A DNA stretch of 7,414 nt from an uncultured Candidatus Pelagibacter sp. (GTDB lineage Bacteria > Pseudomonadota > Alphaproteobacteria > Pelagibacterales > Pelagibacteraceae). The notes under the pieces were generated by a model, which worked only from the letters and a program-made list of their open reading frames with translations, was not told where the DNA came from and did no database searches. Of the stretch, positions 1 to 7,341 are shown in pieces. Location: contig CALCPL010000142.1 in NCBI GenBank assembly GCA_937897125.1, forward strand, positions 1 through 7,414, given 5' to 3'. A program made the translations under genes and the position numbers. Position 1 is the stretch's first letter. The number at the start of each line of letters is the position of its first letter.

Positions 1-47
1 GAGATTGCCTCTTGTCTCGTGGGCTCGGAGATGTGTATAAGAGACAG
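1..47 (+). other. Untrimmed Nextera read-2/i7 adapter (artefact)
   Basis: This is synthetic library sequence, not genome. Positions 14-47 match the Nextera transposase read-2 adapter, ending in the 19-bp Tn5 mosaic end at 29-47 (AGATGTGTATAAGAGACAG). Positions 1-5 (GAGAT) match the end of the P7 flow-cell primer, and 6-13 (TGCCTCTT) sit where the i7 index belongs; from memory this equals Nextera index N711. Genomic sequence begins at 48. The reverse complement of 21-47 occurs at the other end of the window. Confidence 0.97.
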
Positions 48-49
48 AT

Positions 50-733
50 TTCATAGATTGTGAAAAATCTCAAACAGAGGCTCTCTTTAAGCAACTGAGC
101 ATCTACAAGCTTAGATCTAAAGTTGAAATTATGAATTTAAGCAATGAATTTGTAATTGCAGCATTTAGTCATGAAAAGTTTTTAAAATTTGAAGGTGCCA
201 AGGATCAACCTGGAAACACAATAAAATATAGAGAGGACCCTATTTTATTAGACCCAAGAAATAAAGATCTGGGTGCAAGGCTTATTATTAATTTAGAAAA
301 ACTTTACCTATCTTTAAAAAAATTAGAGCTAAAAGATTCCCCAATTGCTGAATATTACGAATTAAGTCATGAATTAGGAATTGCTCAAAAAGAAATGAAT
401 AAATTACAAAATAAATTATTTGGAATTGAGTGTAATTTTGAGGAGCTAAATGGAATAGATTTTAAAAAAGGCTGTTATGTTGGACAAGAAAATACAGCCA
501 GAATAAAACTAAAGAATAAACTTTCTAAAAGATTATTAGCTATACAATTAATCAGTGGAAAATTAACTGAGGGTGCTTCAATTTATGCTAATGATATTGA
601 AATAGGCAAAGTATTGATTAATGATGAGTATCCCTTTGCATTAATCAAATATCTAGATGAAAACTTTAAAAAAGATAGTGAATTAAAAAGCGAAAATGCA
701 GTTTTAAGAATAAAAATACCAAACTGGATATAG
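50..733 (+). CDS. ygfZ: YgfZ/GcvT-like folate-binding Fe-S protein, 5'-truncated by contig end
   Basis: This protein belongs to the YgfZ family (COG0354), tetrahydrofolate-binding proteins related to the glycine-cleavage T-protein that support assembly or repair of certain [4Fe-4S] enzymes such as MiaB. The signature K-G-C-Y-x-G-Q-E is intact at 467-490 (KGCYVGQE); its Cys is the conserved functional one in E. coli YgfZ. Upstream, DPRNKDLGAR and a Tyr...GI segment (about 251-425) also fit the family. The first ATG is at 131, but the frame is open back to the adapter and the extra 27 residues (FIDCEKSQ...YKLRSKVEI) look like the conserved family segment before the central domain. The true start is therefore off the contig, and ATG 131 is an internal methionine. 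About 227 residues remain, probably lacking some tens of N-terminal residues. The gene ends with tandem TAGTAG and lies 53 bp upstream of nadA on the same strand. Family assignment is firm; the exact client enzyme is unknown. Confidence 0.9.
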   Translation, partial: FIDCEKSQTEALFKQLSIYKLRSKVEIMNLSNEFVIAAFSHEKFLKFEGAKDQPGNTIKYREDPILLDPRNKDLGARLIINLEKLYLSLKKLELKDSPIAEYYELSHELGIAQKEMNKLQNKLFGIECNFEELNGIDFKKGCYVGQENTARIKLKNKLSKRLLAIQLISGKLTEGASIYANDIEIGKVLINDEYPFALIKYLDENFKKDSELKSENAVLRIKIPNWI

Positions 734-738
734 TAGTG

Positions 739-747
739 TGGCATAAT
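739..747 (+). promoter_or_regulatory. Possible extended -10 element upstream of nadA
   Basis: TGGCATAAT matches the extended -10 pattern TGnTATAAT with one mismatch. It lies in the 53-bp gap between ygfZ and nadA and would start transcription near 754, about 33 bases before the nadA ATG. No -35 hexamer is visible 16-18 bases upstream. In DNA this A+T-rich such matches occur by chance, so nadA may simply be read from a promoter in front of ygfZ. Confidence 0.22.
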
Positions 748-786
748 AAGGAATGACAAGTATTAACCTAATTGATAAGTTTTGAC

Positions 787-1776
787 ATGGAATTTACACC
801 AGAAGTAAGAATAGCAACTGATCCTATTTATCAAAAAATCTCAAAGGTTATGCCTGAGATTGAGTGGTCAGTTCATGCTCCTTATATTCATAGAATTAAT
901 CAATTAAAAAAAGAAAAAAATGCAATTATACTTGCTCATAATTATCAAACTCCAGAAATTTATCACGGTATTGCAGATGTTGCAGCAGACTCGTTAGCTC
1001 TTGCAATTGAGGCTTCAAAAACTGAGGCTGATATTATTGTAATGGCAGGAGTTCACTTCATGGCCGAAACATCTAAGTTAATGAGTCCTGAAAAAAAAGT
1101 TTTACTTCCTGATATGACTGCTGGTTGCTCTTTATCATCGTCAATCACAGGTAAAGATGTAAGATTATTAAAGAAAAAATATCCAGGGGTACCTGTTGTC
1201 TCATATGTAAATACTTCTGCAGATGTCAAAGCTGAAACAGATATTTGTTGCACATCTGCAAATGCAGTTAAAATTGTAGAATCTCTTGGTGTTAAGAAGG
1301 TTATTTTTTTACCTGATGATTACTTAGCAAAATATGTTGCTTCTCAAACTAAAGTTGAAATTATTGCTTGGAAAGGTATTTGTATGGTTCATGACCAGTT
1401 CACTGAAAAAGAAATACATGATATTAGAGCAAAAAATCCTGGTATTAAAATAATAGCTCATCCAGAATGTCCACCTGACGTAATTAAAGCAAGTGACTTT
1501 GCTGGATCAACTGGTGGGATGATTAAATATGTTAAGGACAATCAACCTAAAAAAGTTATGATGGTTACTGAATGTTCAATGAGTGATAATATTCAAGTAG
1601 AAAACCCAAATGTAGAATTTATTAGACCGTGTAACCTTTGTCCTCATATGAAAAAAATTACATTACCAAAAATTTTAGATTGCCTAGAAAATGAAACTGG
1701 TGAAATCATAATGGATAAAGAGACAATAGAAAAAGCAAGAATTCCTGTTGAAAGAATGGTTGCGATCGGCAGATAA
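787..1776 (+). CDS. nadA: Quinolinate synthase NadA
   Basis: NadA condenses iminoaspartate with dihydroxyacetone phosphate to quinolinate in the cytoplasm, the second step of de novo NAD synthesis, using an oxygen-sensitive [4Fe-4S] cluster. Numbered from ATG 787 (329 aa), the three expected cluster cysteines are C114 (AGCSL), C199 (GICMVHDQF) and C285 (NLCPHMKK), matching C113, C200 and C297 of E. coli. Substrate-site motifs are also intact: AHNYQ (H51, Y53), HFMAETSK (about 90-97), YVNTSA (Y140, N142), CCTSANA (about 154-160), HPECPP (H225, E227) and GSTGG (S241, T242). The start is uncertain. ATG 787 keeps the whole conserved core. An in-frame TTG at 772 would add five residues and is directly preceded by a stop (TAA 769-771). 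A 10-codon out-of-frame ORF (753-785) ends one base before ATG 787 and may be the original N-terminus lost by a one-base insertion. No Shine-Dalgarno site precedes ATG 787 or TTG 772. The gene ends in tandem TAATAA, five bases before nadC. Confidence 0.96.
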   Translation: MEFTPEVRIATDPIYQKISKVMPEIEWSVHAPYIHRINQLKKEKNAIILAHNYQTPEIYHGIADVAADSLALAIEASKTEADIIVMAGVHFMAETSKLMSPEKKVLLPDMTAGCSLSSSITGKDVRLLKKKYPGVPVVSYVNTSADVKAETDICCTSANAVKIVESLGVKKVIFLPDDYLAKYVASQTKVEIIAWKGICMVHDQFTEKEIHDIRAKNPGIKIIAHPECPPDVIKASDFAGSTGGMIKYVKDNQPKKVMMVTECSMSDNIQVENPNVEFIRPCNLCPHMKKITLPKILDCLENETGEIIMDKETIEKARIPVERMVAIGR

Positions 1777-1781
1777 TAAAA

Positions 1782-2615
1782 GTGTCTCAAATTAAATTAA
1801 GTAATTATTATATCAAGAATATTGTAAAGCTTGCTTTAAATGAAGATCTATATCCCTCTGGTGATATTACTTCAAACTTAGTTAAAAATAGCAAAATAAT
1901 AAAAGTTAAATTAATTTCTAATCAACAAGCAGTAGTTGCTGGATTAGAATTTGCAAAACAAACATTTAAATTAATAGATGATAAAATTAAATTTATTATT
2001 AAAAAAAAAGAAGGCTCCTTAATTACTAAGAATGATATAATAGCTACAATTGAGGGTAAGGCTGAAAATATTCTAATTGGTGAAAGAGTTGCTTTAAATT
2101 TTATGAGTCATGTCTCTGGAATTGCCACTAAAACTAATCAATTTGTTAAATTGGTTAATAAAAAATGTAAAATTTGCTGTACTAGAAAAACGATTCCAAC
2201 CTTAAGGGTAATACAAAAATATGCCGTTAAGTTAGGTGGTGGTACAAACCATAGATTTAACTTAAGTGATGAATTTCTTATTAAAGACAATCACATTGCA
2301 AGCTCTGATATTAAAACTTTAGTGACTCTTGCAATCAAAAATAAAAAAGGAAGAAAAATTACAGTAGAAGTTGATAATTTAAATCAACTCAAAAAAATAA
2401 TGGGTTTAAAATTTAATACTGTTTTGTTTGATAATATGAACAATAAAACACTTAAGGCAGGTGTTAAAATAGCCAAAAAGTATTACGAAACTGAAGCTTC
2501 TGGAAATGTAACCCTAAAATCAGTTAAAAAAATTGCAGCAACTGGTGTTGATAGAATTTCTATTGGTAGCATCACTCATAGTGTGCCTGCTATAGATTTT
2601 AAATTAGAAATTTAA
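1782..2615 (+). CDS. nadC: Quinolinate phosphoribosyltransferase (decarboxylating) NadC
   Basis: NadC joins quinolinate to phosphoribosyl pyrophosphate and decarboxylates it to nicotinate mononucleotide, so it consumes the NadA product. The 277-aa length is normal. N-terminal domain: EDLYPSGDITS (21-31) and GERVALNFMSHVSGIAT (100-116, with E101/R102). Barrel domain: TRKTIPTLR (134-142), KYAVKLGGGTNHR (146-158) and LIKDNHI (166-172) carry the basic substrate-binding residues R135, K136, H157, R158 and K168. VEVDN (E196, D198), LFDNM (D217), EASGN (238-242) and SIGSITHS (260-267) complete the phosphate and PRPP site. All expected catalytic residues are present. The start is GTG 1782, placed just ahead of the first conserved segment; no upstream ATG fits and no Shine-Dalgarno site is visible. 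With a five-base gap after nadA, translational coupling is likely. The stop TAA overlaps the ppdK stop on the other strand (shared TTAA, 2612-2615). Confidence 0.96.
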   Translation: MSQIKLSNYYIKNIVKLALNEDLYPSGDITSNLVKNSKIIKVKLISNQQAVVAGLEFAKQTFKLIDDKIKFIIKKKEGSLITKNDIIATIEGKAENILIGERVALNFMSHVSGIATKTNQFVKLVNKKCKICCTRKTIPTLRVIQKYAVKLGGGTNHRFNLSDEFLIKDNHIASSDIKTLVTLAIKNKKGRKITVEVDNLNQLKKIMGLKFNTVLFDNMNNKTLKAGVKIAKKYYETEASGNVTLKSVKKIAATGVDRISIGSITHSVPAIDFKLEI

Positions 2616-2623
2616 TTTTTTTT
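2599..2623 (+). terminator. Possible intrinsic terminator of the nad operon (A/T-only hairpin + T8)
   Basis: TTAAATT (2599-2605) and AATTTAA (2609-2615) form a perfect 7-bp stem around an AGA loop, followed at once by eight T (2616-2623). The stem ends exactly on the nadC stop codon. The layout is that of a rho-independent terminator for rightward transcription; read leftward, no T-run follows, so it would not serve ppdK. The stem has no G-C pair and would be weak, and similar arrangements arise by chance in A+T-rich DNA. Confidence 0.35.
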
Positions 2624-5275
2624 AGACAGCTCTGCTTGTGCAGCAGCTAATCTTGCTATTGGAACTCTATATGGTGAGCAAGAAACATAATCTAAACCTG
2701 CATTTGCACAAAAGTGAATACTTTTAGGGTCTCCACCATGTTCTCCACAAATTCCAAGTTTAATTTTTTTATTTGTTTTTCTTCCTTTTTCAACTGCAAT
2801 TTCTATTAAATCACCTACTCCATCATCTATAGAGATAAATGGGTCTATAGAAAAAATCTTATTATCAAGATAATCATTTAAAAATTTACCACTATCGTCT
2901 CTACTTAAACCAAATGTTGTTTGGGTTAAGTCATTAGTTCCAAAACTAAAGAACTCCGCATGTTTAGCTATATCATCAGCTTTAATTGCTGCTCTTGGTA
3001 ATTCAATCATTGTGCCAACTAAATAATCTACTTTAATTTTTTTATCCTTTTGAACTTCTTTTGCAACTCTCACTACTAAATCTTTCATTATTCTAATCTC
3101 AGCTTCGGTTGATACTAGAGGGATCATAATCTCTGGAAATGCCGACTTAATTTTTTTTATCTTAAGCTCAGATAAAGCTTCAAAGATTGCTCTACATTGC
3201 ATTTCATAAATTTCTGGAAATGAAATTCCCAATCTACAACCTCTATGACCTAACATTGGGTTTTGCTCATGCAACTCATTAATTCGAGACTCAATTTCTT
3301 TTAATGGTAAACCCACAACTTTTGCTACATCATTAATTTCTTTTTCTGTTTTTGGAAGAAACTCATGTAATGGTGGATCTAACAATCTCACTGTGACAGG
3401 AAGGCCATTCATAATTTTAAATATTTGAACAAAATCTTTTTTTTGGTGTGGTAAAAGTTTTTCTAGTGCTTTATTTCTGTCTTCTACTGTTTTTGATAAA
3501 ATCATTTCTCTGACAGATAAAATTCTTTCTTCATCAAAAAACATATGTTCAGTTCTACAAAGCCCTATACCTTCAGCACCAAAGTCTCTTGCAGTTTTTG
3601 TGTCTAATGGCGTTTCCGCATTAGTTCTTATTTTTAATTTTCTAAAATTGTCTGCCCAGCTCATCAATTTAGAAAAATATCCTGAGATTTCTGGTTTAAC
3701 TGTTGGCACCTCTCCTAGAATAATTCTTCCCGTTGATCCATCAATTGTAATGATATCTCCTTCTTTAATTTCAACAGAAGATGTTTTAAAAGTTTTCGCA
3801 TCATAGTTTATATCAATCTCACTAGAGCCAGAAACACATGGTCTTCCCATGCCTCTTGCAACCACTGCAGCATGACTAGTCATCCCACCTCTTGCTGTTA
3901 AAATTCCTTTTGCAGCGTGCATTCCATGAATATCTTCAGGCGACGTTTCAACACGTACTAAAATAGTATCCTGCATAACATTATTTAATCTTTCTGCTTC
4001 CTCTGATGTGAAAACAACCTTGCCACTTGCAGCACCTGGAGAAGCTGGCAAGCCTTTTGCAATAACGTTTGGTGTACTTTTTTCATCCAGTGTAGGGTGT
4101 AACAATGTATCTAAAGAAGCAGGATCTATTCTCATTACTGCTTCTTTTTGTGAAATCAATTTTTCCTTAACCATATCAACTGCAATTCTAACAGCTGATT
4201 TTGAAGTTCTTTTTCCTGATCTTGTTTGCAACATCCACAATTTATTATTTTCAACTGTAAATTCTACGTCTTGCATATCTTTGTAGTGTTTTTCTAAAAT
4301 TTTTAAAATCTTATCCAATTGTTTAAATACTTTTGGCATAGCTTCTTCCATCGAAGCTTCTTTTGCTTTTGCATCTTTTCTTGCTTTTTTTGTAATATAC
4401 TGAGGAGTTCTTGTTCCTGCCACCACATCTTCTCCTTGAGCATTAATTAAGTATTCACCATACACTTCATTAACACCGTCTGATGGATTTCTTGTAAAGA
4501 CAACTCCAGTTGCGCAATCATTACCCATATTGCCAAATACCATTGATTGGACGTTAACTGCAGTTCCCCATTCAGCAGGAATTTGATTTAGTTTCCTATA
4601 AACTTTTGCTCTGTTACTTTCCCAAGATAAAAATACAGCACTAATAGCACCTAATAATTGATCATACACATTCTGAGGAAATTCTTTTTTAGTTTGATTT
4701 TTAATAACTTTTTTAAAATCGTTAATTAATCCCTCCCAATCATTTGCATCAAGATCTGTGTCTAAAAGAACACCTTTAGTTAGTTTATAATTTTCAATTA
4801 ATTCTTCAAAGTGATAACCCTCAACACCCATTACAACATTACCATACATCTGAATAAATCTTCTGTAACTATCATTTGCAAACCTGCTATTAGAAGTTTT
4901 TTTTGAAAGTGCAATAACAGTCTTATCGTTTAAACCTAAATTTAAAATTGTATCCATCATTCCTGGCATTGAAACTCTTGCACCCGATCTCACAGATAAC
5001 AACAAAGGATCTTTTAAATCGCCAAATTTTTTTCCAACTTCTTTTTCAATAATTTTTAGTTCTTTTTTTATAGTACTAACTATTTTTGAATTTAGCTTTT
5101 TCTTATCTTTGTAAAATAATTCACAAACTTTTGTTGAAATTGTAAAACCAGGAGGAACTGGCAGTCCCATTCTGCCCATTTCAGAAAGGTTTGCACCTTT
5201 TCCACCTAAAAAATTTTTTGGATTTTTAATTTTTTTTGAATCTTTTGATTTAAAATTTAAAATTAGCTTATTCAC
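2612..5275 (-). CDS. ppdK: Pyruvate, phosphate dikinase PPDK
   Basis: PPDK reversibly interconverts ATP + phosphate + pyruvate and AMP + PPi + phosphoenolpyruvate in the cytoplasm, serving gluconeogenesis or PPi-linked glycolysis. The 887-aa length matches the family (about 874 in Clostridium symbiosum). Domains: N-terminal ATP-grasp nucleotide-binding region (about 1-355; GGKGANLSEMG at 24-34, SVRSGARVSMPGMMDT at 94-109), swivelling phosphohistidine domain (about 395-520) and C-terminal PEP/pyruvate barrel (about 530-880). In GGMTSHAAVVARGMGRPC (463-480) H468 is the phosphocarrier and T466 the residue that PPDK regulatory proteins phosphorylate in other organisms. Barrel active-site residues R574, R630, E758, D782 and C843 (GICGEHGGDP) each lie 12-13 positions after their C. 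symbiosum counterparts, so the site is complete. The GGMTSH form with the long ATP-grasp region separates it from PEP synthase and PTS enzyme I. It starts at GTG 5275-5273, sharing one G with the glyS stop (TAGTG); the next Met is residue 33, inside a conserved motif. Convergent with nadC, four-base overlap. Confidence 0.97.
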   Translation of the reverse strand: MNKLILNFKSKDSKKIKNPKNFLGGKGANLSEMGRMGLPVPPGFTISTKVCELFYKDKKKLNSKIVSTIKKELKIIEKEVGKKFGDLKDPLLLSVRSGARVSMPGMMDTILNLGLNDKTVIALSKKTSNSRFANDSYRRFIQMYGNVVMGVEGYHFEELIENYKLTKGVLLDTDLDANDWEGLINDFKKVIKNQTKKEFPQNVYDQLLGAISAVFLSWESNRAKVYRKLNQIPAEWGTAVNVQSMVFGNMGNDCATGVVFTRNPSDGVNEVYGEYLINAQGEDVVAGTRTPQYITKKARKDAKAKEASMEEAMPKVFKQLDKILKILEKHYKDMQDVEFTVENNKLWMLQTRSGKRTSKSAVRIAVDMVKEKLISQKEAVMRIDPASLDTLLHPTLDEKSTPNVIAKGLPASPGAASGKVVFTSEEAERLNNVMQDTILVRVETSPEDIHGMHAAKGILTARGGMTSHAAVVARGMGRPCVSGSSEIDINYDAKTFKTSSVEIKEGDIITIDGSTGRIILGEVPTVKPEISGYFSKLMSWADNFRKLKIRTNAETPLDTKTARDFGAEGIGLCRTEHMFFDEERILSVREMILSKTVEDRNKALEKLLPHQKKDFVQIFKIMNGLPVTVRLLDPPLHEFLPKTEKEINDVAKVVGLPLKEIESRINELHEQNPMLGHRGCRLGISFPEIYEMQCRAIFEALSELKIKKIKSAFPEIMIPLVSTEAEIRIMKDLVVRVAKEVQKDKKIKVDYLVGTMIELPRAAIKADDIAKHAEFFSFGTNDLTQTTFGLSRDDSGKFLNDYLDNKIFSIDPFISIDDGVGDLIEIAVEKGRKTNKKIKLGICGEHGGDPKSIHFCANAGLDYVSCSPYRVPIARLAAAQAELSKKN

Positions 5276-7341
5276 TATTTGATTTCTATATTTGAAAAAT
5301 TTATGTAATTATCAAATGTTCTACATAACATTTGTAAAAGTTCCAATCTGTTTTTTTTAATATTTTTATCATCATCGTTGACCTTAACATTATCAAAGAA
5401 CTCTGAGGTTACTTTTTTAGCACCAGCTAGAATTTCAAGTGTTTCCCTGTAGTTTTCATCTTTACCAATATTTGTAAAATATTTTCTTATTTCATTAATC
5501 TTTTTAAATAGATTTTTTTCATAGACATTTTTAAAAATACCAGGGTCAGTTGTATTTGATAGTTCAAGATCTTTATTTTTCAACTCACTATCAAGTATAC
5601 TAGAGGCTCTCTTATAACTTGTAATAATATCCTCTCCTATTTCTTCATTAATTAGTCCATTAAGTGTTGAAGCTTTTTTATATATTTTATTCATGTGATC
5701 TATTCCATGAGCTTTTATACTTGCATCTATTACCTCTGCTCTAATTTTTTTCTCCTTCATATAATATTTTAGTCTATCCATTAAAAAATCAGATAATTCT
5801 TTTTGGGATGACTCATTTGAGAAACTAAACCCTTGGTCTTTATGAAGTGAAGTGGAATAGCTAATAAGATCTTTAATTTTAAACTCTTTATTGTTATCAA
5901 TTAATAGTCTTATTACACCAAGTGCAGACCTTCTAAGTGCGTAAGGATCTTTTGAACTCGTTGGTTTTTGGTTGATTCCAAAAAACCCAACTAAGGTATC
6001 AATTTTGTCAGTTAAAGCTAAAGCAATACTAAATGGTTTTTTTGGTGTCTTGCTATCAAGTCCAGTTGGTAGATAATGTTCACTTACAGCTAAGGCTATT
6101 TCTTTATCAAAACCTTGTACTTCGGCAAAGTGTCCACCCATAATTCCTTGAAGCTCAGGAAATTCACCAACGATATCAGAAATTAAATCAACTTTACAAA
6201 TTGATGCTGACAACTCAACTTGATCTTTACTGATTAATAGTTCATCTGAGATCATTCCTCCAAGTTTTCTCATTCTTTGAATCTTATCAAAATAAGATCC
6301 AAGACCTTTAAAATAATTCATACTTTTTAATTTTGAAACTTGTTTAACTAAATTTTGAGACTTATTTTTTTCCCAAAAGAATTGGGCATCACTTAATCTT
6401 GCCTCTACAACTCTTTCATTACCAACCTTGATATAACCCTTTTCATCATTGTTATTTGCCACAACTAAAAACTCATTGGTAATTTTTCCTTTTTTATCAA
6501 ATGTTGGAAAATATTTTTGATGATGCTGCATTGTAATTATCAAAATTTCTTTTGGAATATTCAAAAATTTCTGATCAAATTTGCATACTAAAACATTTGG
6601 TCGCTCAACTATATCTGTAACTTCATCTAAAAGTTTATTGTTAGGTTCAACGATAAAGTTATTTTTACTAGATATTTTTTCAATTTCTTTAACAATAAAC
6701 TCTTTTCTTAATACATGATCTATGATTATGCCTGATTGATTGAAGAAATCTTTATAGCCTTTAAAATTTTTAAATATTTTCTTTTTATCTTCAAACTCTT
6801 TATCAGTAAATGTTGTGTTGGAAGATATTAAATGATGAAATTTAAAATCTAAACTTTTATTACCAAAAACTGCTAAAATAGACTTTAGTGGTCTCGCCCA
6901 ACTAAGATTATAATTTCCCCAAATCATGGATTTCTTCCATTGTAATTTATCAAGGATTAGAGGTGTATGTTCTTTTAGTAAATCTATTGTATTAGTTTTA
7001 TTTGAAGGTTTCTTAAAAAAATAAAATTCTCCTTTTTCTATTTTTTTAATAAAGATATCTTTTTTATCTATTTGATTTGATCTTAAAAAACCCTCTACAG
7101 CTTTTTCTGGTGCATTAACATTTGGTCCTTTTATTTCTTCAGCTTTTTGTGTTATTTCTTTAGATAGACCCTCAAATAAAATTATAAGACGATTTGGTGT
7201 TGAAAATGATGAACTTTTCTTAAATAAAATTTTTTTTTCCTCAAATAAATTTTGAAAATTTTCTAATAAAGTATTACGTGAGTTACGCTGTAAACCAGCT
7301 GGTATTTCCTCACTAAATAATTCTATAAAAAATTCTGACAT
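5275..7341 (-). CDS. glyS: Glycine--tRNA ligase beta subunit GlyS
   Basis: GlyS is the large tRNA-binding subunit of the bacterial alpha2beta2 glycyl-tRNA synthetase; with GlyQ it charges tRNA-Gly in the cytoplasm. The protein is 688 aa, normal for the family. Motifs in order: FFIELFSEEIPA (4-15), STPNRL (47-52), KGPNVNAPEKAVEGFLR (71-87), MIWGNYNLSWARPL (139-152), MQHHQKYFP (271-279), VANNND (294-299), GNERVVEARLSDAQFFW (307-323), the HD-like region KVDLISDIVGEFPELQGIMG (383-402), SKDPYALRR (463-471) and a C-terminal DALR-type anticodon-binding part (FFDNVKVN at 648-655, NRLELLQML at 664-672). The start is ATG 7341-7339, overlapping the glyQ stop (TAATG) and matching the family N-terminus. 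The frame stays open upstream into the adapter, giving a false 21-residue extension that begins MCIRDS; it is not protein sequence. The stop TAG overlaps the ppdK GTG. No Shine-Dalgarno site is visible, so coupling to glyQ translation is likely. Confidence 0.97.
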   Translation of the reverse strand: MSEFFIELFSEEIPAGLQRNSRNTLLENFQNLFEEKKILFKKSSSFSTPNRLIILFEGLSKEITQKAEEIKGPNVNAPEKAVEGFLRSNQIDKKDIFIKKIEKGEFYFFKKPSNKTNTIDLLKEHTPLILDKLQWKKSMIWGNYNLSWARPLKSILAVFGNKSLDFKFHHLISSNTTFTDKEFEDKKKIFKNFKGYKDFFNQSGIIIDHVLRKEFIVKEIEKISSKNNFIVEPNNKLLDEVTDIVERPNVLVCKFDQKFLNIPKEILIITMQHHQKYFPTFDKKGKITNEFLVVANNNDEKGYIKVGNERVVEARLSDAQFFWEKNKSQNLVKQVSKLKSMNYFKGLGSYFDKIQRMRKLGGMISDELLISKDQVELSASICKVDLISDIVGEFPELQGIMGGHFAEVQGFDKEIALAVSEHYLPTGLDSKTPKKPFSIALALTDKIDTLVGFFGINQKPTSSKDPYALRRSALGVIRLLIDNNKEFKIKDLISYSTSLHKDQGFSFSNESSQKELSDFLMDRLKYYMKEKKIRAEVIDASIKAHGIDHMNKIYKKASTLNGLINEEIGEDIITSYKRASSILDSELKNKDLELSNTTDPGIFKNVYEKNLFKKINEIRKYFTNIGKDENYRETLEILAGAKKVTSEFFDNVKVNDDDKNIKKNRLELLQMLCRTFDNYINFSNIEIK

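Noticed and set aside
734..786. Riboswitch or NAD-repressor operator ahead of nadA
   Set aside because: The gap is only 53 bases, with no convincing hairpin or palindrome, and nadA may be read from an upstream promoter.
1053..1253. 66-codon ORF on the minus strand
   Set aside because: It is antisense to the conserved core of nadA, has no recognisable motif, and is a shadow of nadA codons.
2628..2648. 8-bp stem (AGCTCTGC/GCAG-AGCT with one bulged C) near the ppdK stop as a ppdK terminator
   Set aside because: Read on the ppdK strand it is followed by a run of A, not T, and it encodes the AAQAELS tail of PPDK. No intrinsic terminator for ppdK is supported.
3600..3806. 68-codon ORF on the plus strand
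   Set aside because: It lies opposite the phosphohistidine/barrel linker region of ppdK and has no independent sign of coding.
4008..4286. 92-codon ORF on the plus strand
   Set aside because: It lies opposite conserved ppdK sequence; its hydrophobic look comes from reading lysine/glutamate-rich codons in antisense.
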